The notes under the pieces were generated by a model, which saw only the letters and a program-made list of their open reading frames with translations, made no database searches and was not told where the DNA came from. A DNA stretch of 64,000 nucleotides from Acidobacteriota bacterium (GTDB lineage: Bacteria; Acidobacteriota; Blastocatellia; Pyrinomonadales; Pyrinomonadaceae). This document shows positions 25,401 through 32,594 of this stretch, piece after piece. The DNA is taken from NCBI GenBank assembly GCA_016715115.1, contig JADKBM010000011.1, positions 620,001-684,000 of the forward strand, in the 5' to 3' direction. Position numbers and translations under genes: made by a program. Numbering within the stretch: the stretch's first letter is position 1; each line of letters begins with the position of its first letter.

Positions 25401-26352
25401 TCACACGCATGGTGTCCGTAGCGCGATAGCCGAGTGGCTCGATGACCTCGGCGCTTGGGGGCTGAGGTCGCACGAAAAACGCGTCCCCGAGAGGGTGTTT
25501 GCCCAACCAAGCGCTGCGATCGCATTGTTCATACGGCACCTTTGGGCAACCGATGGGTGTCTCTGGATCGGGCAACGTCATCCTGCGATTTATTACGCGA
25601 CGAGTAGTGAACGTCTCGCCCTCGATGTTCAGTCTCTATTGTCGCGCCTGGAGATAAATTCGCGTTTGCGTAGAACCGCTCAGGGCTCGAAAGGGCGGGA
25701 CCAATACCACGTCATTGTCAGCGGCAAATCGGACATCGAATCATTCATGACGAAGGTGGGGGCGGTTGGCGAGCGTCGCCGTTCGATCCTTGATCGTATT
25801 CGAGTGTTCATTTCCGCGATCAAAGAGAATACCAACAGAGACATCATTCCGTCGGACGTCTGGCGGACCTACATCGTCCCGGAAGCAAAAAAGCGTTCGA
25901 TCAGCTCGCGTGCGCTGCTTGCAGGAATTGAAACCGCATACTGCGGCACGAAGATCTATAGTCAGAATGTCAGTCGCGCGCGGGCGCTGCGCCTCGCGAA
26001 GTTCCTTGAGTCCGAAACGCTCTTTCAATTGGCGCAGAGCGATGTTTACTGGGACGAGGTCGTTTCGGTTGAAGCGGATGGGGAAACCGAGGTATTCGAT
26101 TTGACGGTTGAGGCGCACCACTGTTTCATTGCGGAGGATATTCTCGTCCACAACAGCATCGAGCAGGACGCCGACGTCGTGGCGTTCATTTACCGCGAAG
26201 ATTATTACAAGCCGTCGGAAGAAAATGCCGGCATTGCGGACATATTGATCGCGAAACAGCGCAACGGCCCGACGGGAACCGTGCGGCTCGCGTTTTTGAA
26301 AGAGTTTACGAGGTTCGAGAATTATTATGGAGAATACAACAGCAACGAGTAA
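22441..26352 (+). CDS. dnaB: Replicative DNA helicase DnaB interrupted by two inteins
   Basis: A 1303-residue precursor. Removing the two inteins leaves a 457-residue DnaB: N-terminal primase-interaction domain (extein residues 1-150, PSSPDSERVILGAIL), linker, and RecA-like helicase core. The core has Walker A RPSMGK/T, Walker B LDLVVVDYMQLM, and the C-terminal DLRESG/SIEQDADVV with AKQRNGPTG. Intein 1 (residues 225-644) splits Walker A between Lys and Thr. Intein 2 (residues 813-1238) lies at the DLRESG/S junction. The frame is intact, so function depends on splicing. No Shine-Dalgarno is visible before ATG 22441. The 3' end overlaps the next gene by 26 bp. Confidence 0.97.
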   Translation: MASNSDYTRDQFLEKPLPSSPDSERVILGAILLDNQLISQAIEHLRADDFYSPLHRRIFKAMTSLFERSERIDPILIGEELKRDGAIDSIGGIATITNLTYGLPHFSDILTYTKVVKDKSIIRNLIKVCNQITSEALAEEDDAADILDHAEQQIFALADEKTREGLSHVRPIAETVLAKVQEFAKRETHALTGLSTGFRDFDEKTSGLQKTDLIIVAARPSMGKCLEANSLIALSDGRVRTIEQIYKERGAELLTLGDDFKFRGTSASDFIDDGIKPVYKVRTRLGREIETTLTHPFLTINGWKPLSEIKPGSKIAVPRIVEILGKREMRDCEIKILAYLIGDGCLTKSSPEFIAAKPHIREDFRAAVADFGGVEAVPNNSADRTFSFRVRKTPDVQGRDNPMTGWLRSLGVFGCGAHRKFVPDPIFELGRASLALFLNRLFATDGWACVLASGQVQLGYASVSERMIRQIQHLLLRFGVVGRLKERSVRYAGVRRRAWQIDITDALSIATFATEIGIIGRESEFEAIVSRLESKNYQTNRDLVPIEVWEHLTAVKGTESWGSLAKRAGFKGYSNIHVGKRAPTRQRIGQFAAALSDKYLENLSNSDVYWDTIVSIEYAGDKQVYDLTIPGTHNFVANDICVHNTALCLTLAQNAAILENACVAVFSLEMSKEQLVMRMLSSEAKVDAHRFRTGYLTRDEWARLAEAIGTLSEANIFIDDMPGISVLEMRAKLRRLAAEQKRLDLVVVDYMQLMSGSKRSESRQQEVSQISRELKALAKEMQVPVVALSQLSRAPEARNPPKPMMSDLRESGCLAGESLVTMADSGERVPIRDLVGKSGFRVWALNESSWRFEKAVVTNAFSTGRRSVYKMTTRLGRQIRATGNHKFLGFDGWRRLDEFRPGERIALPRAIRNDVSQTMSDDELALLGHLIGDGCTLPRRAIQYTTREEDLAWLVAEISTRVFGADVQPRIKRERKWYQVYLTSSRRHTHGVRSAIAEWLDDLGAWGLRSHEKRVPERVFAQPSAAIALFIRHLWATDGCLWIGQRHPAIYYATSSERLALDVQSLLSRLEINSRLRRTAQGSKGRDQYHVIVSGKSDIESFMTKVGAVGERRRSILDRIRVFISAIKENTNRDIIPSDVWRTYIVPEAKKRSISSRALLAGIETAYCGTKIYSQNVSRARALRLAKFLESETLFQLAQSDVYWDEVVSVEADGETEVFDLTVEAHHCFIAEDILVHNSIEQDADVVAFIYREDYYKPSEENAGIADILIAKQRNGPTGTVRLAFLKEFTRFENYYGEYNSNE
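23113..24372 (+). mobile_element. DnaB intein 1 with LAGLIDADG endonuclease
   Basis: 420 residues, inserted in the P-loop. It begins with the nucleophile Cys (CLEANSLIALSDG, block A). Block B is near residues 66-80 (TTLTHPFLTINGW). Two endonuclease motifs each keep an acidic residue: LAYLIGDG at 113-120 and LFLNRLFATDG at 212-222. Blocks F and G are VYDLTIPGTHNFVAND and ICVHN, ending with the cyclising His-Asn, and the +1 extein residue is Thr. All splicing residues are present, so splicing and perhaps homing should be active. The C-terminal third matches intein 2 in layout (TNRDLVP--VW; DVYWD-IVS). Confidence 0.95.
24877..26154 (+). mobile_element. DnaB intein 2 with LAGLIDADG endonuclease
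   Basis: 426 residues at the conserved DLRESG/SIEQDAD site. It begins CLAGESLVTMADSG. Block B has the form ATGNHKFLGFDGW. The endonuclease motifs are LGHLIGDG at 115-122 and LFIRHLWATDG at 217-227. It ends VFDLTVEAHHCFIAEDILVHN, so the terminal His-Asn is intact, and the +1 residue is Ser. Shared features with intein 1 (TNRDIIPSDVW, QSDVYWDEVVSVE) point to common ancestry. Both look like full-size endonuclease inteins and not mini-inteins. Confidence 0.95.
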
Positions 26353-26869
26353 CGATCTTCGGTATCCGATCGGAAAATTCGACCCGTCAAGAGTCATCAC
26401 GCCCGAGATTCGCGCAGCAAACGTCGCGGCGATCAGGGATCTTCCGGGAAAAATCGAAGCCGCCATCGCCGGACTTTCGGACGGGCAACTTGACACCGAA
26501 TATCGCCCGGAAGGTTGGACGGTGAGGCAGACGGTGCATCACGTCGCTGACTCGCATATCAACTCGTTCTGCCGTTTCAAACTGGCGCTGACCGAGGACG
26601 TTCCGACGATCCGGCCTTACGCCGAGGAGCGCTGGGCGGAACTCGCCGACAGCCTCTTGCCGCTCGATTCGAGCCTCGCGATCATCCGCGGCGTTCATCA
26701 CCGGCTGCACATTCTGCTCGAATCACTGTCCGACGCGGATTTCGAACGCGAGTTGATACATCCCGATTCCGGTCAGTTCTCGGTCGACCGTCTCCTTGCG
26801 CTCTATGCCTGGCACGGCGCGCACCACGTCGCACATATCGCCGGACTTCGCGAAAGAAACGGCTGGTGA
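26327..26869 (+). CDS. DinB/YfiT-like metal-dependent protein
   Basis: A 180-residue four-helix-bundle protein of the DinB/YfiT group. The putative metal ligands are in TVHHVADSH (near residue 67) and WHGAHHVAHI (near residue 160). The N-terminus LRYPIGKFDPS and the GWTVRQTVHH motif match YfiT. Relatives include thiol S-transferases such as bacillithiol transferase; the substrate here is unknown. It overlaps the end of dnaB by 26 bp in another frame, so it is translated with or after it. The large repeat element begins just downstream. Confidence 0.85.
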   Translation: MENTTATSNDLRYPIGKFDPSRVITPEIRAANVAAIRDLPGKIEAAIAGLSDGQLDTEYRPEGWTVRQTVHHVADSHINSFCRFKLALTEDVPTIRPYAEERWAELADSLLPLDSSLAIIRGVHHRLHILLESLSDADFERELIHPDSGQFSVDRLLALYAWHGAHHVAHIAGLRERNGW

Positions 26870-26879
26870 GGGGATTGGG

Positions 26880-27513
26880 GATTTGCGATTTGCGATTTGC
26901 GGATTCCAGAGATTCCGGATTATTGGGATTCCAGTATTCCAGGGATTCCAGATTCCAGGGATTCCACGGATTCCAGGGATTCCAGATTCCAGATTCCAGG
27001 GATTCCAGATTCCAGGGATTCCAGATTCCAGAAATTCCAGATTCCAGAAATTCCAGATTCCAGAAATTCCAGATTCCAGATTCCAGAAATTCCAGATTCC
27101 GAAATCGTAGATAATCCGAATTCCGAATTCCCAAATCCGAAATCTCAAATATCTGGAATATCTGGAAATTGGAATCTCTAAAATCTGGAATCTCTGGAAT
27201 CTCTGGAATCCCTGGAATCTCTGGAATCTCTGGAATCCCCTGGAATCTCTGGAATCCCTGGAATCTCTGGAATCTCTGGAATCTCTGGAATCTCTGGAAT
27301 CTCTGGAATCCCTGGTATCTGGAATCTGGAATTTCTGGAATCTGGAATCCCTGGAATCCCTGGAATCTCTGGAATCTCTGGAATCTGGAATCTGGAATCC
27401 CTGGAATCCCTGGAATCCCTGGAATCCCTGGAATCCCTGGAATCCCTGGAATCTGGAATATCTGGAATCTGGAATCTCCGTAATCCGCAATCGCAAATCG
27501 CAAATCGCAAATC
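26880..27513. repeat. 634-bp inverted-repeat array of 7-9 bp units with 22-bp inverted ends
   Basis: The gap between the convergent DinB-like and pxpA genes is filled by a simple-repeat palindrome. The left arm (about 26900-27090) is built from TTCCAGA and TTCCAGGGA/TTCCAGAAA units; the right arm (about 27140-27480) is built from their complements (TCTGGAA, TCCCTGGAA, TCTCTGGAA). The ends are perfect 22-bp inverted repeats made of three GATTTGC units, at 26880-26901 and 27492-27513. A spacer near 27100-27145 holds AAATCCGAAATCTC-type sequence. All reading frames through it give repetitive IPGIP/WNLWN peptides and are not genes. It could form a long cruciform or RNA hairpin. Confidence 0.93.
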
Positions 27514-27526
27514 GAAAATGAGACGG

Positions 27527-28276
27527 TCATCTGACGGCAATCCCAATTGCAATCAACGCGTTGCGGATCTTCGTCGCGAATTCGACGGCGTGTGGGCTGT
27601 CGCCGTGGATGCAGACTGTTTCGGCGCAGATCGGGACCGGGACGCCTTCGACGCTTCTAACCGTCGAGTTCGTGATCATCCCGATCACCTGCCGGATGGC
27701 CGCATCCGCATCCGTGATGAGCGCATCGGGGCGTGTTCGCGGCGTCAAACTTCCGTCGGTTTGATAGGTTCGGTCGGCGAAAACCTCAGACGCGGTCCTG
27801 AGTCCGGCCGATTCGGCTTCGGCGATCAGGAAACTCCCCGAGAGACCGTACAAAACGAGATTTCCGTCGATCTTTTTCACGGCTTCCGCGATCGCGCGCG
27901 CGATCTCGCGATCCTTCGCCGCCTGATTGTAGAGCGCGCCGTGAGGCTTGACGTGATTGAGCCTTGCGCCGAACGCCTCACAAATTCCTTTGACCGTCGC
28001 GACCTGAAAGAGAACGATATCGAAGATCTCGGCCGGCGACAATTTCATCTCACGACGTCCGAAGCCCTGCAGGTCGGGAAAGGAAGGATGCGCGCCGATC
28101 TTGACGCCTTTGCCTATCGCCGTCTCGACCGTTTGCCTCAGAACCGTCGCATCGCCGGCGTGAAATCCGCAGGCGACGTTGATCGACGAGACAAGATCCA
28201 TCAGTTCGGCGTCACGTCCCATTTGCCAGGCGCCGAAACTCTCGCCCATATCCGCGTTGAGATCAATCGATTGCAT
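27527..28276 (-). CDS. pxpA: 5-oxoprolinase subunit A (LamB/YcsF)
   Basis: A 249-residue LamB/YcsF-family protein that, with PxpB and PxpC, forms the ATP-dependent prokaryotic 5-oxoprolinase (5-oxoproline to glutamate). It begins IDLNADMGESFGAW and contains NVACGFHAGD, GAHPSFPDLQGFGRREM, HVKPHGALYN, and the C-terminal CIHGDSPHAV. The length is standard. Its start overlaps the end of pxpC by 14 bp. The gene ends next to the large inverted-repeat element. Confidence 0.94.
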   Translation of the reverse strand: MQSIDLNADMGESFGAWQMGRDAELMDLVSSINVACGFHAGDATVLRQTVETAIGKGVKIGAHPSFPDLQGFGRREMKLSPAEIFDIVLFQVATVKGICEAFGARLNHVKPHGALYNQAAKDREIARAIAEAVKKIDGNLVLYGLSGSFLIAEAESAGLRTASEVFADRTYQTDGSLTPRTRPDALITDADAAIRQVIGMITNSTVRSVEGVPVPICAETVCIHGDSPHAVEFATKIRNALIAIGIAVR

Positions 28277-29228
28277 CGAGTCTAAATCTACAGCCAGCGC
28301 GCAGCAAACTCAAATCCTTTTCGAATTCGAGGCAGAGTCTTTCCGATTCATCCTCTGAGACCGAATGAAATCCGACCTTGTCGCCGGCGACAAGTTGCGC
28401 GACCAGCGGCAGGTCCGTGGGGATGACATTGGCCAGACGCGGATAACCGCCGGACGTCTGATGGTCGGCCATCAGGATGATCAACTGCCCGTCCGGAAGC
28501 AGTTGGATCGTTCCGAAGTTCACGGCCGACGAGACGAGCTCAAACGGTTCGGCAAGCGCGACGGTTGGGCCTTCGAGCCGGAAACCCATCCGGTCCGACC
28601 GCGGCGAGATCGAAAACAGACGTTCGTTGAAGATTCGCCGGGAATCTTCCGGCAGGAGTTCAAATTCGGCGCCGGCGACATAGCGGACGGTCGGGATCGG
28701 CCGGTATATCGGGAGGAGCCGCGACGAAGCGCGGAGCGGCGGAGCCGGCGAGCGGTTTGCCGTTCTTCCGAAGCCGACGCGGTCGCCGGCAATCAATGCA
28801 CGGCCGCGAAATCCGCCGATCGCGGCCTTGATGTTGGTCGAACCGCTCCCGAGCCATCGCTCGATCTCGAATCCGCCACTCACCGCGAGATACGCGCGGG
28901 CACCGGAGACACGTCGCGAAAACGCCAGTGAATCGCCCGCCGACGCCGCGTAAAGCCGCCACGGTTCGATCTCCGAATCGTTAAGCCGTCCACCGAAATC
29001 GGCTCCGCATAAGGAAAAAAGCACCGGCTCGGTAAACTCGATCTCGGGCGCCGGAAAATGCATTTCGAGAACCGCCTCGCCGTCGGGATTTCCGCAGAGG
29101 ATATTTGAGATCCGCGCCGCAGCCGTATCCATCACGCCGCCGGGATTGATCCCGAAACGCGCGAAACCGTTGCGCCCAAGATCTTGAAACGAAGCGAGCA
29201 TTCCGGGTTTTCGAATCAGAATTCCCAT
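28263..29228 (-). CDS. pxpC: 5-oxoprolinase subunit C (KipA / biotin-dependent carboxyltransferase family)
   Basis: A 321-residue protein of the AHS2/KipA family. It has LASFQDLGRNGFARFGINPGGVMD at the N-terminus and RMGFRLEGP with GTIQLLPDGQLIILMADHQTSGGYPRLANVI in the C-terminal half. It is the partner of PxpB in the 5-oxoprolinase complex. It starts at the end of pxpB (shared base at 29228) and overlaps pxpA by 14 bp, in the order pxpB-pxpC-pxpA. Confidence 0.93.
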   Translation of the reverse strand: MGILIRKPGMLASFQDLGRNGFARFGINPGGVMDTAAARISNILCGNPDGEAVLEMHFPAPEIEFTEPVLFSLCGADFGGRLNDSEIEPWRLYAASAGDSLAFSRRVSGARAYLAVSGGFEIERWLGSGSTNIKAAIGGFRGRALIAGDRVGFGRTANRSPAPPLRASSRLLPIYRPIPTVRYVAGAEFELLPEDSRRIFNERLFSISPRSDRMGFRLEGPTVALAEPFELVSSAVNFGTIQLLPDGQLIILMADHQTSGGYPRLANVIPTDLPLVAQLVAGDKVGFHSVSEDESERLCLEFEKDLSLLRAGCRFRLDAID

Positions 29229-29911
29229 CAGGCGGCAATGAATCTGACACGGTCGCCGGCCCGAAGCGAGGTCGGCGAAGCGCAGTCGGGCGTGAACATC
29301 TCAAAGTCGGTCCGGCCGATTATCTGCCAGCCGCCGGGCGACGCCATCGGATAGATGCCGGTTTGGCGGCCGGCGATGCCGACGCTGCCTTTTTCGACAC
29401 GCGTCCGCGGCGAAAGCTTGCGCGGCGAGGCGATGCGCTCGTCGATCTCGCCCATATACGGGAATCCGGGAAGGAATCCGAGCATAAAAACGCGATAGGT
29501 CCGCGATGTGAAAATGCCGACGGTCTCGGCTGTTGAGAGTTTCCCCGAATCGGCGACGAACTGAAGGTCGGGACCCGAGCCTGGAGAAAAATCCACGGGG
29601 ACCTCGATCAGCCTCGACGTTTCCGTTTCGCGAATCGTCAGTTCGTCAACCGTTTTCGCAAGGTATCGGGAAACGAACGCGAAAACCGTCGATCCGGAAG
29701 GGATCGTTCGCCGCAGCTCCATAAAGTCAAAAAAAACGGTGCACGACGAAAACGCCGGCACTGCTTCAATAAGGCCGGGAAACGCGGTTTCCCCGATCCT
29801 GGCCGCAAGCGCCAGAACGCGACGGTTGAGTTGTTCGGAGATCACATTGCCGAAGTCAATCGTCACGGCGTCGAGGCCTTGCGGGAAGATTCTGTAATCG
29901 TTGCCGGTCAT
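29228..29911 (-). CDS. pxpB: 5-oxoprolinase subunit B (KipI family)
   Basis: A 227-residue AHS1/KipI protein, the ATP-binding partner of PxpC. Landmarks are the FGNVISEQLNRRVLAL N-terminus and the C-terminal FLPGFPYMGEIDERIASPRK, VEKGSVGIAGRQTGIYP and SPGGWQIIGRT. In B. subtilis the same pair regulates sporulation kinase KipA/KipI, but next to pxpA the 5-oxoprolinase role is much more likely. It lies 6 bp after the upstream permease gene. Confidence 0.93.
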   Translation of the reverse strand: MTGNDYRIFPQGLDAVTIDFGNVISEQLNRRVLALAARIGETAFPGLIEAVPAFSSCTVFFDFMELRRTIPSGSTVFAFVSRYLAKTVDELTIRETETSRLIEVPVDFSPGSGPDLQFVADSGKLSTAETVGIFTSRTYRVFMLGFLPGFPYMGEIDERIASPRKLSPRTRVEKGSVGIAGRQTGIYPMASPGGWQIIGRTDFEMFTPDCASPTSLRAGDRVRFIAA

Positions 29912-29917
29912 CAGCGT

Positions 29918-30730
29918 TTAACGTCTGCGTTGTTTGGGATCGAGATACTCGCGCAGTCCGTCACCGATGAAGTTGAAAGCGAGAACCGTCAGGGCGATCG
30001 CCAACCCGGGAACGAAAAGCGTGTGCGGCGCGATCGTATAGGTCGTCCGCGCGTCCTCGATCATCGTCCCCCAGGAAGGCGTCGGCGGCGGAATTCCGAG
30101 TCCGAGAAACGAGAGCGACGCCTCCGAAAGCACCGCACCGGCCATTCCGAGCGAGGCCTGAACGATCAGCGGTTGGATCGCGTTCGGCAGGATGTGCGTG
30201 AACAAGATCCTCATATTGCTCGCGCCGAGCGCCCGTGCCGCCTGCACGAAATCGTATTCGCGAACCTTCAGGACCTGGCCGCGCATCACGCGCGCATAGC
30301 CGACCCAGCCGATGATGCACAGCGCGAGGATCATCTTTCCGAGTCCGGCGCCGAGAAACGCGACGAGCGCGATCGCCAGCAGCAATCCGGGAAACGCCAG
30401 AAAGACGTTGAACAGATAGCCGGAAAGCAATTTGTCGGTATATCCTCCGTAAAATCCGGCGATCGCGCCGATGAACATACCGATCAGAGCGGAAATGACG
30501 GTCACCGTTACGCCGACCTGAAGCGAGATCCGGGCGCCGTAAACGACGCGCGCGAAGACGTCATATCCGAGCGCATCGGTGCCGAACCAGTGCTGGGAAG
30601 AAGGCGCGGCGAGCCGCGTTGCGGTTGCCGGAACGGTCGCGGCGTCAAAGGACGCCAAAAACGGCGCGAAGACCGCCATCAGGACGATGACGGAGATGAT
30701 CGCGAAGCCGATGTAGGTCAGACGGTTCAT
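29918..30730 (-). CDS. Peptide/oligopeptide ABC transporter permease, OppC/DppC type
   Basis: A 270-residue inner-membrane permease with about six transmembrane helices. It carries the FGTDALGYDVFARVVYGARISL motif of DppC/OppC proteins and the EAA-loop segment RALGASNMRILFTHILPN that docks the ATPase. Substrates of the family are di- and oligopeptides, sometimes nickel or sugars. The ATPases and binding protein are not in the window. Being directly upstream of pxpBCA, it may feed 5-oxoproline or pyroglutamyl peptides, which is inference. Confidence 0.9.
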   Translation of the reverse strand: MNRLTYIGFAIISVIVLMAVFAPFLASFDAATVPATATRLAAPSSQHWFGTDALGYDVFARVVYGARISLQVGVTVTVISALIGMFIGAIAGFYGGYTDKLLSGYLFNVFLAFPGLLLAIALVAFLGAGLGKMILALCIIGWVGYARVMRGQVLKVREYDFVQAARALGASNMRILFTHILPNAIQPLIVQASLGMAGAVLSEASLSFLGLGIPPPTPSWGTMIEDARTTYTIAPHTLFVPGLAIALTVLAFNFIGDGLREYLDPKQRRR

Positions 30731-30734
30731 AAAC

Positions 30735-31832
30735 TCACGAAAGTCTGATCCGCGGATCGAGCAAACGGTAGATCCAGTCCGTCAGAGTGTTGGCGAAAAT
30801 GTATGTCACGCTGATGACAAGAACGCAGCCCTGGACGAGTCGATAGTCGCGCTTGGCGATGCCGTCGTCGAGCAGCAAAAGACCCAGCCCTTGCCAGGCG
30901 AAGATCTTCTCGGTGATGATCGAACCGGCGAGCAGGACGCCGAGCTGCAATCCGAGGATCGTCACGACCGGGATCAGCCCGTTTTTCAAAACGTGTTTGT
31001 AGATCACCTTGCGCTCGCTCAGGCCTTTGGCGCGGGCCGTGCGGACGTAGTCCTCGCCCAGTTCTTCGATAACGGAACTTCTGACCATACGCGTCAGGAT
31101 CGCCGAGAGCGCCGCGCCGAGCGTCACGGCGGGCAAGACGATGTCTTCGGGGTACAGACTCCCGGTGGCGCTGAAGATCCGGAATTTGACGGCGAAAAAG
31201 TAAACCAGGAACGGTCCGATGACGAACGTCGGAAGCGAGATGCCGAGCAACGCGAAGAACGATGAGAAGTTGTCGATCAGCGAACCTTTTCGGGTTCCGG
31301 CAAGCACGCCGAGCGGGATCGCGATCAGGATCGCGATAAACATCGCGGCGATCGCCAGTTTGATGGTGTTCGGATAGCGTTCCAGAATCAGTCCGAGCAC
31401 CGGCGTATCGGTTCGGAACGAATTGCCGAGGTCTCCGGTCACAACTCCGCGCCAGTAATTGAGATAACGATTGTCTGGGCCGTGCCATTTCAGTTGGCGG
31501 ACCTTCGCTTCGGTAGCGAGATCCTCAAAGAAACTCGCCAGAAAATTCTGTTCGGCGCGCCGCTCCGATTCTTTCGGCAAGCGTTGAAACTCTTCGACTC
31601 CCTTGTAGAGTTCCTTGTCGCGGCTGTAGGTAAAGAAGAAAGCGGGTTTGTCGAGTCCGTGTTTCGCCCGGAAACTGTCGATCTGCTCAGGGGTCGCGTT
31701 CTCTCCGAGGATCGCGACCGCCGGATCTCCGGGAACGAGTTCGATCAGCAGCGTCACAAGCGAGACGACGGTCCAGACAACGAGCAGCAAAAGCCCGAGC
31801 TGGCGCAGAAAATTTAGGATCTTGTACTTCAT
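30735..31832 (-). CDS. Peptide/oligopeptide ABC transporter permease, OppB/DppB type
   Basis: A 365-residue permease and the natural partner of the OppC-type protein, 4 bp apart. The first transmembrane helix (about residues 10-30) is followed by LVPGDPAVAILGENATPEQ, typical of the OppB N-terminus. An unusually long extracytoplasmic loop (about residues 55-120) precedes DLGNSFRTDTPV. The EAA-loop KGLSERKVIYKHVLKNGLIPV comes near the C-terminus. Confidence 0.9.
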   Translation of the reverse strand: MKYKILNFLRQLGLLLLVVWTVVSLVTLLIELVPGDPAVAILGENATPEQIDSFRAKHGLDKPAFFFTYSRDKELYKGVEEFQRLPKESERRAEQNFLASFFEDLATEAKVRQLKWHGPDNRYLNYWRGVVTGDLGNSFRTDTPVLGLILERYPNTIKLAIAAMFIAILIAIPLGVLAGTRKGSLIDNFSSFFALLGISLPTFVIGPFLVYFFAVKFRIFSATGSLYPEDIVLPAVTLGAALSAILTRMVRSSVIEELGEDYVRTARAKGLSERKVIYKHVLKNGLIPVVTILGLQLGVLLAGSIITEKIFAWQGLGLLLLDDGIAKRDYRLVQGCVLVISVTYIFANTLTDWIYRLLDPRIRLS

Positions 31833-31859
31833 CGCGAGCGGCGGAAATGATGCGTGATT

Positions 31860-32588
31860 TTATAATTTTTTCGTTCCCAAATGCAAAGCGGCGATCCCGC
31901 CGGTGAGGTTCTTGTAACTGACGTCCGAAAAGCCGACCTCGTCGAGCATTTTCGCGAGTTGCTTCTGGTCGGGGAACTTCGAGACCGAGTTCGGAAGATA
32001 CTCATACGCTCCGCGCGAGCCGCTGACCGCCCCGCCGATTCTGGGCAAGACCCTCGTGAAATAGAACTGAAAAGCCTGCCGGAAACCGGGGACGACGGGA
32101 GACGAAAACTCAAGGATCGCGAGCCTTCCGCCGGGCTTCAGCAAACGGTGGAACTCGACCAACCCGGCCTTCCAGTTAGAGAAATTCCGGAGTCCGAAGG
32201 CGATCGTGATCGCATCGAAGGTCGAATCGGCGAAGGATAGGTTCATCCCATCGGCTTCGAGGTATGGAATTGAAAGTCCGGTCTTTCCGTTCTTTTCGGC
32301 GGCGACGGCAAGCATCGGGCGGCAAAAATCGGTGCCGACGACCTTTGCTTTGCCGGATCGCTGCAGTTCAACGGCGAGATCGCCCGTGCCGCAGGCGACA
32401 TCGAGAACAAGGGCGTTCGCGTCGTCGAGCACATCCTTGAGTGAACGCGAAACCAGTCGCCGCCAGCGTTTGTCGATGTTGACGGAAAGGAAGTGATTGA
32501 GGAAATCATATTTGCCGGCGATACCGGAGAACATCTCCCGCACGGCGCGCGCATGTTCGAGTTCGCCGTCGGTTCTTTGGTCAGACAT
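31860..32588 (-). CDS. menG: Demethylmenaquinone methyltransferase (UbiE/MenG)
   Basis: A 242-residue SAM-dependent C-methyltransferase completing menaquinone (or ubiquinone) synthesis. The family signature YDFLNHFLSVNIDKRWRR is followed by the SAM motif DVACGTGDLAVEL, then TIAFGLRNFSNWKAGLVEFHRLLKPGGRLAILEFS. The length is typical. Menaquinone is the likely product, since no other ubi genes are seen. It lies 27 bp upstream of the OppB gene and 6 bp after the M16-like gene, all on the minus strand. Confidence 0.93.
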   Translation of the reverse strand: MSDQRTDGELEHARAVREMFSGIAGKYDFLNHFLSVNIDKRWRRLVSRSLKDVLDDANALVLDVACGTGDLAVELQRSGKAKVVGTDFCRPMLAVAAEKNGKTGLSIPYLEADGMNLSFADSTFDAITIAFGLRNFSNWKAGLVEFHRLLKPGGRLAILEFSSPVVPGFRQAFQFYFTRVLPRIGGAVSGSRGAYEYLPNSVSKFPDQKQLAKMLDEVGFSDVSYKNLTGGIAALHLGTKKL

Positions 32589-32594
32589 AAATTT

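Noticed and set aside
22441..26352. dnaB as a broken or fused pseudogene because of its 1303-residue length
   Set aside because: The two insertions begin with Cys, end with His-Asn, sit exactly at known intein positions and leave a full-length 457-residue helicase, so they are inteins and the gene is intact.
26880..27513. CRISPR array
   Set aside because: Units are only 7-9 bp, directly adjacent and mirror-imaged, with no unique spacers of constant length and no cas gene in the window.
26682..27552. Large repetitive open frames giving IPGIPG, FQGFQR or WNLWN peptides on both strands
   Set aside because: They are translations of the 7-9 bp repeat units and occur in several frames at once. 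No start, signal or composition fits a gene; they belong to the inverted-repeat element.
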